This document shows, one piece after another, positions 1 to 7,208 of a stretch of 64,000 nucleotides of DNA; the first letter of the stretch is position 1; each line of letters opens with the position of its first letter. The position numbers and the translations under genes were made by a program. The notes beneath the pieces were generated by a model that saw only the letters and a list, made by a program, of their open reading frames with translations, ran no database searches and was not told the DNA's origin. Source of the DNA: Micromonospora sp. WMMD961 (GTDB lineage: Bacteria; Actinomycetota; Actinomycetes; Mycobacteriales; Micromonosporaceae); contig NZ_JARUBJ010000002.1 in assembly GCF_029626145.1 (NCBI RefSeq), positions 4,003,501 to 4,067,500 on the forward strand, given 5' to 3'.

Positions 1-820
1 GCTTGATACCGGCGAGGTGGACGAGCAACTGGACCAACCGGTACGCGTCGGCGAAGTCCGCGGTTTGGAAGGCGACCGTCCGGCCGCCGCTGACGCGGGC
101 CACGCCCGGCACCAGCACCGCCAGGTCGACCATGAAGGGGCCGTACAGGTCGACCTCGACGTCCACTGGTCCAGCCACTGTGACCGGCGGGATCGAGGCG
201 CGCCGTGCGATCGCGGCGGCGGCGGCGGGGCGCAGCCGCTCCCGTGCCTCCTGCGGATGCAGGGCCACCGCGGCGGCCTGCCCCAGGGTCTGCTTGACGG
301 GCACGGTGACCGCCGAGGGCACCATCTCACTGAACTCCGTGCAGGCGGTGTCGTCGCCGCTGAGCAGAACGACCGGCGCGTCCAGGTGCCCCGCCATGGC
401 GACGTTGAGGCCGATCTCGCCCAGCGATCGTCCGGCTACCCGCACGTCGAGGATGGCGTCACTCATCGTGTGTGCCAGCACGGCGGGTCCGGCACCGGCC
501 CGAGCGTGATAGCCGACGAACAGAACGGCGTCCGTGTGCTCGTCCAGCCCGGCCAGCATGCCCAGCGGGCGGGGTGCGCCCCGCACCGGGTGAGCGCGCC
601 GGTCGAGGTCCTCCGGCAGGATGTTCCGGAACGTCCCGTGTGCGTCGGCGACCCACACCACCGCCTCGGGTTCGGCATCGAGGACCCCAGCGATCACCGC
701 GTTCGCCTCGGCCGTCATCAACGCCCGACCGCGCTCGTAGTCGTACCGATCCGGATTCGTCTCGGTGGGATGCACGATCCCTGAGATGCCTTCCAGGTCC
801 ACCGAGATCAGTACCTTCAT
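1..820 (-). CDS. M55-family D-aminopeptidase (DppA-like), 3' end cut by window edge
   Basis: The reading frame opens at ATG 820 and is still open at base 1, giving about 273 residues. The family is usually 270-280 residues, so only a few C-terminal residues are missing. The N-terminus MKVLISVDLEGISG is the classic M55 opening; Asp8 and Glu10 are the expected zinc ligands, and the DAHG motif near residue 60 supplies another. Known M55 enzymes are cytoplasmic zinc peptidases that release D-amino acids from short D-Ala peptides, often during cell-wall recycling. No signal peptide is visible. The gene is separated from the polyketide operon by about 300 bp with a hairpin (955-989), so it is probably not part of that cluster. 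The function is inferred from the family signature; the substrate is unknown. Confidence 0.85.
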   Translation of the reverse strand, partial: MKVLISVDLEGISGIVHPTETNPDRYDYERGRALMTAEANAVIAGVLDAEPEAVVWVADAHGTFRNILPEDLDRRAHPVRGAPRPLGMLAGLDEHTDAVLFVGYHARAGAGPAVLAHTMSDAILDVRVAGRSLGEIGLNVAMAGHLDAPVVLLSGDDTACTEFSEMVPSAVTVPVKQTLGQAAAVALHPQEARERLRPAAAAAIARRASIPPVTVAGPVDVEVDLYGPFMVDLAVLVPGVARVSGGRTVAFQTADFADAYRLVQLLVHLAGIK

Positions 821-954
821 GGCTCTGGAACCCTACGCGTTCTTGACGGAGTGTCGAGCCTCGCAGGGCGCGCGCGGATTACCCGACCCCGCCTGCAGGC
901 CTCCCACCGGAGGTTGTCGCCGTACACGCCACCTCCCCGCCGGCCGGCAATCTC

Positions 955-989
955 GGACAGTTTCCGTCACGTCGTCACGGAAACTGTCC
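955..989 (-). terminator. 13-bp perfect hairpin after the polyketide operon
   Basis: Arms 955-967 and 977-989 (GGACAGTTTCCGT and its exact complement) flank a 9-nt loop. The hairpin lies 130 bp past the last gene of the leftward polyketide operon and 135 bp before the M55 gene, so a terminator is the simplest reading; there is no T-run. An operator role is possible. The right arm continues into TCCAAGATCT, a 10-mer that recurs in a hairpin near 51690. The rest of 821-1121 shows no gene. Confidence 0.6.
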
Positions 990-1121
990 AAGATCTACCC
1001 TGACAGCTCTCCCTCACGGCCCTACCGCCGTCGCCGGCGCGGTCGGACCACGGCGAGGCCACCACATCACGGTCGGGCGCGATCATCCGGGCGAGCGCGA
1101 TCATCCAGCCGGCGTGGACCC

Positions 1122-1439
1122 TCAGGCGAGTGCGGGCGTCTGGGCGTGGATGTGGAAGCGCAGGGAACGGGCGTCGGTGAAGCACTCCCGCATAGGACGC
1201 ACCAGATCCCGGTGCTCCGGGCTGCGTTCCCAGGTCTCGAAGTCGGCCAGGCTCGCCCACTCACTGGTGATCAACCACTGCTCCGGGTCGGTCGACGACC
1301 GGCACACCTGGTCGACCAGGTGCCCCGGCACCCCGCCGGCCACCAGATGCCGCACCTGCTCGTAGGCGGCGAGGAACGCCTCGGTGCGCGGCACCGGCAC
1401 CCGCACCAGGAAGACCACCCGGGCCCGCTGCTCGCTCAT
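1122..1439 (-). CDS. ABM-type small monooxygenase / dimeric alpha-beta barrel protein
   Basis: 105 residues. It is a ferredoxin-fold (dimeric alpha-beta barrel) protein of the antibiotic biosynthesis monooxygenase type: an N-terminal beta strand (ARVVFLVRVPV), a helix, then the WLITSEWASLADFETWERSPEHRDL segment, whose second half matches the ABM pattern of W-x-S-x-x-H. Proteins of this family in type II polyketide clusters oxidise anthrone-like intermediates to quinones without cofactor, or assist cyclisation. It is the last gene of the leftward operon and its ATG overlaps the chain length factor stop by 4 bp (ATGA), so it is translationally coupled to the synthase. Exact substrate and reaction cannot be read from the sequence. 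Confidence 0.75.
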   Translation of the reverse strand: MSEQRARVVFLVRVPVPRTEAFLAAYEQVRHLVAGGVPGHLVDQVCRSSTDPEQWLITSEWASLADFETWERSPEHRDLVRPMRECFTDARSLRFHIHAQTPALA

Positions 1440-2746
1440 GACGTTTCTCCCCTCGTCGGCGCGGCCCCGCGCAGGACCAGCGCGCTGTTGAAGCCGTCGA
1501 AGCCGCGCGCGCAGACCAGCGCGAGGCGGCTGCGCGGCCGACGGTGCTCGCGCAGGAAGTCCAGCTCACACCCGTCGGCCACCTCGTCCGGACCGGCCGA
1601 GGCCGGCAACGTGTCGTGCGCGAAGGCGAGCAGCGCGGTCGCCACGTCCAACGCCGACCCACCCTGGTACGCCCGCCCGGTCAGCGGCTTCTGCGTCGTC
1701 ACCGGCGGCGGTCGGTCACCGAACACCGCACGCAACGCCTCGGCCTCGCTGCGGTCGTAGCGGGGCACCCCGAGCGCGTCGGGCAGCACCACGTCGATCC
1801 CGGCCCCCGCGACGCCGGCCCGGTCCAGGGCCTGCCGCATCGCCCGCGCGTACTGCCTCGGATCGCCGGCGCTGTCCGCAGTGGTGTGCGCGGCGTCGTG
1901 GGTGGAACCCCAACCACTCACCTCGCCGTAGACCCGGGCCCCCCGAGCCAGGGCGTGCCCCAGCTCCTCCACCACGAACACCGCTCCCCCCTCGGCCGGC
2001 AGGTAGCCGCTGGCCGCCGCGTCGAACGGCCGGTACGCCCGCTCCGGGTCGGCCACGTCACTGAGCAGGCCGGAGCGCAACTGGCACGCCAGCGCGTACG
2101 GGCTCAGCGGGCACTCGGTCGCCCCGGCTACCACCACCGGGGTGCCCCGGCGCACCGCCCGGGCCGCGTGCGCGAGACTGTCCAGCCCGCCGGCTGCCTC
2201 CGCGACGAGGACCCCGCTCGGGCCCTTGAACTGGTGGTGGATGGAGAGCTGCCCGACGCTGGCGGCGTAGAACCAGGCGATCGACTGGTACGCCCCGACC
2301 GTCCGCGACGTCCCACCCCAGAGCCGTTGCAGCTCCCGCTGGCCGAACAGGTTGCCCCCGGACGAGCTGGCCAGGGTCACCGCGTAGCCGTACGGGTCGG
2401 GTGCCCGCTCGGGCAGGCCGGCATCGGCCAGCGCCAGCCGGGTGGCGGCGAAACCGAGGTGCGTCCACCTGTCGGTCTGCACCAACTGTCGACTGTCCGC
2501 GTAGGAGTCCGGGGTGAAGCCGGGCACCTCCCCGCCGTTGCGGGTCGGGTAGCCGGACGGGTCGAACAACGTGATCGGTCCGGTCCGCCGGGTGCGGGCC
2601 AGCACCGTACGCCAGTGCGCGTCCGCGCCGATGCCGCTCGGCGCCACCACCCCGATCCCGGTCACCACCGCCCGAGCCATCGGGGCGCCCGTCCCGTCGC
2701 GCTGCCGAGGGGCGCCCGCGCCGTCATGTTGCCCCACGGCGCTCAC
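1436..2746 (-). CDS. Type II polyketide chain length factor (KS-beta)
   Basis: Beta-ketoacyl synthase fold, paired with the upstream KS-alpha to set polyketide chain length. I chose the GTG at 2746: it overlaps the KS-alpha stop (GTGA), follows a GGGAG box, and the same GTGA coupling occurs elsewhere in this operon. The ATG at 2680 (MARAVVTGIGVVAPSG) gives 414 residues and fits the usual family length, so the extra 22 residues are uncertain. As in all chain length factors the catalytic Cys is gone. Unusually, the position normally held by Gln (AEQAGG) reads AEAAGG, i.e. Ala162 counted from the 2680 ATG (codon 2195-2197). Other family blocks (WFYAASVGQLSIHH, FDAAASGYLPAEGGA, GFNSALVLRG) are intact. 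Confidence 0.93.
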   Translation of the reverse strand: MSAVGQHDGAGAPRQRDGTGAPMARAVVTGIGVVAPSGIGADAHWRTVLARTRRTGPITLFDPSGYPTRNGGEVPGFTPDSYADSRQLVQTDRWTHLGFAATRLALADAGLPERAPDPYGYAVTLASSSGGNLFGQRELQRLWGGTSRTVGAYQSIAWFYAASVGQLSIHHQFKGPSGVLVAEAAGGLDSLAHAARAVRRGTPVVVAGATECPLSPYALACQLRSGLLSDVADPERAYRPFDAAASGYLPAEGGAVFVVEELGHALARGARVYGEVSGWGSTHDAAHTTADSAGDPRQYARAMRQALDRAGVAGAGIDVVLPDALGVPRYDRSEAEALRAVFGDRPPPVTTQKPLTGRAYQGGSALDVATALLAFAHDTLPASAGPDEVADGCELDFLREHRRPRSRLALVCARGFDGFNSALVLRGAAPTRGETS

Positions 2747-4017
2747 GCCGGCACGCTCCCGGGAAGTCGGCGGAACACCATCGCCGACTGGAAACCGCCG
2801 AACCCGCTGCCGACCGAGAGGGCCACGTCCACCGGGACCTCCCGCGCCTCGTTCGGTACGTAGTCCAGGTCGCACTCCGGGTCCCGGGTGCTCCAGTTCG
2901 CCGTCGGCGGTACCACGCCGAACTCGATGGCGAGGGCGCACGCGGCCATCTCGATCGACCCGATCGCACCCAGCGAGTGCCCGACCATCGACTTGATCGA
3001 ACTGATCGGCACCTGGTACGCGCGCTGACCCAGCGCCCGCTTGAACGCGGCCGTCTCGTGCCTGTCGTTCTGCCGGGTCCCCGACCCGTGCGCGCTGATG
3101 TACGACACCTGCTCCGGGATGATCCGGCCCTGTTCGAGCGCATCGGTCACGGCGAGGCTCATCTCCACCCCGTCCGGCCGCAACCCGGTCATGTGGTAGC
3201 CGTTGCTGCGGCTGGCGTACCCGGCCACCTCGCAGTAGATGTGCGCCCCCCGCCGCAGGGCGTGCCCGGCCTCCTCCAGCACCAGCACCGCCCCACCCTC
3301 GGCCAGCACGAACCCGTGCCGGTCGGCGTCGAACGGGCGGGAGGCGTGCGCCGGGTCGTCGTTGTCCGGGCTGGTCGCCTTGATCGCGTCGAACGAGGCC
3401 ACCGTGACCGGCGAGATCGGCGAGTCCGACGCGCCGGCCAGCATCACGTCCGCCTCACCGTCCACGATCATCTGGTGGGCGTACCCGATGGCGTCGATGC
3501 CGGAGGTACAACCGGTCGACACCACCTGCGCCGGGCCGTGCCACCCGTGCCGGCAGGCCACGTCGGCGGCGAGGCTGCTGGGCACCAACGCCTGATAGAG
3601 GTACGGGCCACCGCGCGCCGCGTCGACCAGCCACCGCCGGCCGTGTTCGCTGACCGTCACGTACTCCTGCTCCAACGCCATCGTGCCGCCCACGGCCGTG
3701 CCCAGCACCACCCCGGCCCGGTCCCGCTCCGCGTCGGTGAGCACCAACTGGGCGTCGGCGACCGCCTCGGCGGAGCAGGCCAGCGCGAACTGCACGTACC
3801 GGTCGGCCCGGCGACGCTCGGCCTCGGTGAGCCCCGCCGCGACCGGGTCGAAGTCGCACTCCGCGGCGATCTGCGACCGGAACGGCGACGGGTCGAAGAA
3901 GCTGATCCGCCGGGTGGCGGTCCGCCCCTCGGTGATGGTCTTCCAGAACCGGTCCCGGCTCGCGCCACCCGGGGCGACCACCCCGATTCCGGTCACCACC
4001 GTGCGGCGTCCGGTCAT
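2743..4017 (-). CDS. Type II polyketide ketosynthase, KS-alpha
   Basis: 424 residues, full family length. Catalyses decarboxylative Claisen condensation of malonyl-ACP units with the chain length factor as partner. Active-site Cys170 lies in VSTGCTSG; His310 in SAHGSGT, Lys342 in SSIKSM and His347 in VGHSLGA complete the set. The N-terminus RTVVTGIGVVAPGG and C-terminus SVGSGFGGFQSAMVF are typical. It starts at ATG 4017, 55 bp after the cupin stop, the largest gap inside the operon, and overlaps the chain length factor by 4 bp. The cupin-KS-CLF order matches spore pigment (whiE, curamycin-type) clusters. The lack of any ketoreductase nearby implies an unreduced poly-beta-ketone, which is an inference. 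Confidence 0.96.
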   Translation of the reverse strand: MTGRRTVVTGIGVVAPGGASRDRFWKTITEGRTATRRISFFDPSPFRSQIAAECDFDPVAAGLTEAERRRADRYVQFALACSAEAVADAQLVLTDAERDRAGVVLGTAVGGTMALEQEYVTVSEHGRRWLVDAARGGPYLYQALVPSSLAADVACRHGWHGPAQVVSTGCTSGIDAIGYAHQMIVDGEADVMLAGASDSPISPVTVASFDAIKATSPDNDDPAHASRPFDADRHGFVLAEGGAVLVLEEAGHALRRGAHIYCEVAGYASRSNGYHMTGLRPDGVEMSLAVTDALEQGRIIPEQVSYISAHGSGTRQNDRHETAAFKRALGQRAYQVPISSIKSMVGHSLGAIGSIEMAACALAIEFGVVPPTANWSTRDPECDLDYVPNEAREVPVDVALSVGSGFGGFQSAMVFRRLPGSVPA

Positions 4018-4072
4018 CGCGTCACCTCTGTTCGCGACTGCGGGGCTCGCAAAACCGGCTCACTCCTCGCGC

Positions 4073-4477
4073 TCACGACATGCCCCGCTGCTCGACCAAC
4101 TCGGTGTCGACGTGCCCCAACTCGGGGCGTGGGGCGAGCGGACCCAGGTGGAAGACCACCTCGGCCGGCTCGACGCCGGTGTTGCGCAGTCGGTGCCGCA
4201 CGTTCACGGGCACGAACAGGCCCTCGCCGGCGGCCAGCAGCGTCGGTTGGTCGTCCAGGTCGACGGTGATCGCGCCGCGCACCAGGTACAGGAACTCCTC
4301 GCTGTACGGGTGGTAGTGCTCGGCGATCCGTTCCCCCGGCGCGAGGGTGGCCACCCCGAGGAACCCCGAGGTGCTGCCGACGGTGCGGGGGCCCAGCAGC
4401 ACCCGCAGCTCACCGCCGCGCCGCCGGTCGGCGGGTACGTCCCGGGCGGCGATCGGCCGGGTGCTCAGGTCACTCAT
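4073..4477 (-). CDS. Cupin-fold polyketide protein (WhiE-ORFII / CurC-like)
   Basis: 134 residues, single cupin_2 domain. The motif EHYHPYSEEFLYLVRG carries the metal-ligand pattern (two His plus Glu), and VNVRHRLRNTG supplies the second cupin motif His. From memory, the RRRGGELR, TSGFLG and FHLGPLAPRPELGHVDTE blocks are close to WhiE ORFII and CurC of spore pigment clusters; this could not be checked by search. These proteins are needed for correct cyclisation or oxidation of long unreduced polyketides, but their chemistry is poorly defined. The start overlaps the end of the ACP-cyclase gene by 8 bp, so it is cotranslated with the synthase. Confidence 0.87.
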   Translation of the reverse strand: MSDLSTRPIAARDVPADRRRGGELRVLLGPRTVGSTSGFLGVATLAPGERIAEHYHPYSEEFLYLVRGAITVDLDDQPTLLAAGEGLFVPVNVRHRLRNTGVEPAEVVFHLGPLAPRPELGHVDTELVEQRGMS

Positions 4478-5225
4478 CGTCGGCCTCCGTCAACTCGTCG
4501 CCGGCCGCCGGGTGGCCCTGGTCGGCGCGCTGCCGGGCGATCCGCTCCACCCGGTCCTTGATCACTGCGAGTTGGATGACGCTGTTGGTGTTGATCCGCT
4601 CGGTCATCGCGGCGTTGTCGACGGGCGCGGTCGGCTTCATCGCGAAGTCCTGCGTCCAGGTCATCCGGGTGCCGCCGGCCTCCTCGGTGTAGCGCCAGTG
4701 GATCCGCATGTACTCGAACGGCCCGGTCTCCACCCGGTGCGCCCGCACCTGACGGCTCACCGGGTCGGCGGTGCGTTCACTGACCCAGCTCCAGGACACC
4801 CCGTTCTCGTCCGGGTACATGGTGAGCCGGAACCGCACCGTGTGCCCGTCGCGGTGCAGGATCTCCACCACGGCGTACTCGGTGAACAGCTCGGTCCAGT
4901 TCGCCACGTCGTTGGTGACCTCCCAGACCACCGCGAGCGGTGCGTCGATGACCACGCTGTTCTCGGTGTGCCCGGGCGGGTCGGCGCGGTCGGCGACCAG
5001 GTCGGCCACCGCCGAGATGCTCAGCTGCCCGGCCTGCTCGGGGATGCTCACCTGCCACCGGTCGGCGACGACGGCGGAGAGTTCCAGCAGGGCGAGTGAG
5101 TCCATGCCCAGTTCCTCCAGCGACGCGGCGGGCGCCCGGGCCGCGGCGTCGGCGTCGAGCCCGCAGTGCGCCACCAGGATGTCGGTGATCTCGGCGGTCA
5201 TCGGGCGACCATGGGTGACGGTCAT
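4470..5225 (-). CDS. Acyl carrier protein fused to aromatase/cyclase
   Basis: 251 residues in one uninterrupted frame. Residues 9-83 form an acyl carrier protein; Ser43 in LGMDSLALLEL is the phosphopantetheine site. After a short linker (ADPPGHTENS), residues 90-235 form a START/SRPBCC (TcmN-type) aromatase/cyclase with VVIDAPLAVVWEVTND, MYPDENGVSWSWVSERT and DFAMKPTAPVDNAAMTERIN, resembling WhiE ORFVI. In whiE-type clusters the ACP and cyclase are separate genes, so this looks like a gene fusion. The ATG at 5225 overlaps the biotin carboxylase stop (ATGA) and follows AGGAGG at 5230-5235, which fixes the start; an in-frame ATG at 5201 is a less likely alternative. The fused cyclase would act on the chain tethered to its own carrier domain, which is an inference. 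Confidence 0.9.
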   Translation of the reverse strand: MTVTHGRPMTAEITDILVAHCGLDADAAARAPAASLEELGMDSLALLELSAVVADRWQVSIPEQAGQLSISAVADLVADRADPPGHTENSVVIDAPLAVVWEVTNDVANWTELFTEYAVVEILHRDGHTVRFRLTMYPDENGVSWSWVSERTADPVSRQVRAHRVETGPFEYMRIHWRYTEEAGGTRMTWTQDFAMKPTAPVDNAAMTERINTNSVIQLAVIKDRVERIARQRADQGHPAAGDELTEADDE

Positions 5226-6664
5226 CGGGTCCTCCTGTTGGTTACGTCGGGCGTCGCGGCGGACGCGGGGCGCGGTGCGGGGGTGGCTGTCGGCCGCTGC
5301 GCGGGTGCCGCACCGGGCACACCGAGCAGACGGTCGACCAGGCCCGTGGTGTAGCGGCCCTTGCGGAATGCGGCGTCGTCGAGCACCTGCCGGACGAACG
5401 GGATGGTGGTGTGCAGGCCCGGCCCGGCGATGTCGAACTCGTCGAGGGCACGCTCCAGCCGGTTGAGGGCCAGCTCCCGATCGGGAGCCCAGACGATCAC
5501 CTTCGCCAGCAGCGAGTCGTACCAGGGGCCGATCACGTAGCCGGCGCTGGCGTGGGTGTCCACCCGGGTGAACGGGCCGCCGGGCGGGGTGAACCGCTCC
5601 AACCGGCCGGGGGTGGGCGCGAAGCCACGCCCCGGGTCCTCGGTGTTGACCCGGCACTCCACCGCCACACCGCGCAGGCGGATCTCCTCCTGACGCCAGC
5701 GCAGTGGCACCCCGGCGGCGATGTGCAGTTGCTCGTGCACCAGGTCGATCCCGGTGACCATCTCGGTGACCGGATGCTCCACCTGAATCCGGCAGTTGAT
5801 CTCCAGGAAGTGGAACTGTTCCTCGGCGTCGACAAGGAACTCCAGCGTGCCGGCACCGACGAAGCCGACCTCGAGCGCACCCCGCAGTGCCGTTTCGGCG
5901 ATGGTGTCGAGGACGGCGGCGGGCAGCGCCGGGGCGGGGGCCTCCTCCACCAACTTCTGGTGCCGGCGTTGCACCGAGCAGTCCCGGGTGCCCAGGTGCA
6001 CCCCGTTCCCGTGCGAGTCGCAGAGCACCTGCACCTCGACGTGCCGAGCCTCGGTGAGGTAACGCTCGACGTACACCCGGTCGTCGCCGAAGGCGGCCTG
6101 GGCGGCGGCGCGGGTCCGGGTGTACGCCCGACGCAGCTCGCCCGGGGTGTGCACCACGGTCATGCCCCGGCCACCGCCCCCGGCGGCGGCCTTCACGATC
6201 ACCGGATAGCCGACGGCCTCGGCCACCTCGGCGGCTGCGGCGGCGGTCGGCACCGGTGCGACGCTGCCCGGGGACAACGGCAGGCCGGCGCGGCTCATCA
6301 GGGCCCGCGCCGAGGACTTGTCGGCCAGCGCGGCCATCACCGCTGGTGGCGGGCCGATGAAGGTCAGCCCGTTGTCCGCGCAGATCTCGGCGAAGTCGGC
6401 GTCCTCGGAGAGGAACCCGTAGCCGGGATGTACGGCCTGCGCGCCCACCTGTCGGGCCGCCTCCACGATCGCTGCGGCGTTGAGGTAACTGCGCCGACTC
6501 GACGCCGGCCCGATCCGGACAGCCTGTTCGGCGAGCCGGACGGCCGCCGAGTCGGCGTCCGCCGCGGAGTAGACCACCACCGTCCGCACGCCCAGCTCCC
6601 GGCAGGCGCGCAGCACCCGCAGCGCGATCTCGCCCCGGTTGGCGATCAACACGGTCTCGAACAT
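5222..6664 (-). CDS. accC: Acetyl-CoA carboxylase, biotin carboxylase subunit
   Basis: 480 residues. Carboxylates biotin on the neighbouring carrier protein using ATP and bicarbonate. The N-terminus MFETVLIANRGEIALRV fixes the start at ATG 6664. The ATP-grasp domain shows the glycine-rich loop KAAAGGGGRGM near residue 160, the LEINCRIQVEHPVTE block around residue 290 and the C-terminal biotin carboxylase domain. The length equals stand-alone AccC; there is no fused BCCP domain, unlike the AccA3-type alpha chains of primary actinobacterial metabolism. The last 30 residues are Ala/Pro/Thr-rich and variable. It lies 19 bp after the BCCP gene and is coupled to the ACP-cyclase gene. It presumably supplies malonyl-CoA for the polyketide. 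Confidence 0.95.
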   Translation of the reverse strand: MFETVLIANRGEIALRVLRACRELGVRTVVVYSAADADSAAVRLAEQAVRIGPASSRRSYLNAAAIVEAARQVGAQAVHPGYGFLSEDADFAEICADNGLTFIGPPPAVMAALADKSSARALMSRAGLPLSPGSVAPVPTAAAAAEVAEAVGYPVIVKAAAGGGGRGMTVVHTPGELRRAYTRTRAAAQAAFGDDRVYVERYLTEARHVEVQVLCDSHGNGVHLGTRDCSVQRRHQKLVEEAPAPALPAAVLDTIAETALRGALEVGFVGAGTLEFLVDAEEQFHFLEINCRIQVEHPVTEMVTGIDLVHEQLHIAAGVPLRWRQEEIRLRGVAVECRVNTEDPGRGFAPTPGRLERFTPPGGPFTRVDTHASAGYVIGPWYDSLLAKVIVWAPDRELALNRLERALDEFDIAGPGLHTTIPFVRQVLDDAAFRKGRYTTGLVDRLLGVPGAAPAQRPTATPAPRPASAATPDVTNRRTR

Positions 6665-6683
6665 CGTCAACCACTCCGCGCCG

Positions 6684-7208
6684 TCACGCCGGGTCCAGTT
6701 CCACCAGCGGCTGGTCGTACTCCACCGGCTGGCCGTCCTCGACGAGGATGGCGACCACCCGACCGGCACGGTCGGCGGTCACCTCGTTCATCAGCTTCAT
6801 CGCCTCGACGATGGCGACCGGCTGGCCCGGGCGGACAAGGTCCCCCACCGAGACGAACGGTCCCGCGCCCGGCTCCGGCGACCGGTAGAAGGTGCCGACG
6901 ATCGGTGCCCGCACCGCGGCGCGACCGGGCACCGACGGTGGGGGCGACGCCGCCGGTGGGCGGGGTGCCGGCGGTGCCGGCACCTCGGCCGGCGGAGGGG
7001 GTACGTCGGGTCGGGTCGCGTTCTCGGGGTGCCACTCGATTTCGAGGACCGCCGGCCCGCTGCGCAGCCGGATCCGGCGCACCGGCCCGGCCAGCTCGGC
7101 GATCAGGTGCTGCGCCTGCCGGCGCAGTCCGGCCAGTGCCTCCTCCTCGCCCACCCCGGTGTCGTCGGGCGCCTCGACGGTCGACACCGCCCCGTTGTCG
7201 GCGCTCAC
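6684..7208 (-). CDS. accB: Acetyl-CoA carboxylase, biotin carboxyl carrier protein
   Basis: 174 residues. The N-terminal helical part is followed by a Pro/Ala-rich swivel linker (about residues 61-96) and a C-terminal biotinyl domain. Biotin would be attached to Lys138 in VEAMKLMNEV; APIVGTFYRSPEPGAGPFV is the usual BCCP lead-in. GTG 7208 overlaps the carboxyltransferase stop by 4 bp (GTGA), which chooses the start. The protein shuttles carboxybiotin between the AccC protein at 5222-6664 and the carboxyltransferase at 7205-8938, all in one operon, so the set should form a self-contained heteromeric enzyme of the E. coli or plastid type. Confidence 0.94.
   Translation of the reverse strand: MSADNGAVSTVEAPDDTGVGEEEALAGLRRQAQHLIAELAGPVRRIRLRSGPAVLEIEWHPENATRPDVPPPPAEVPAPPAPRPPAASPPPSVPGRAAVRAPIVGTFYRSPEPGAGPFVSVGDLVRPGQPVAIVEAMKLMNEVTADRAGRVVAILVEDGQPVEYDQPLVELDPA

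Noticed and set aside
4470..6674. A single 734-codon minus frame running through the biotin carboxylase and ACP-cyclase region
   Set aside because: Only its last 251 codons (from ATG 5225) show homology; the upstream part is out of frame with the real accC.
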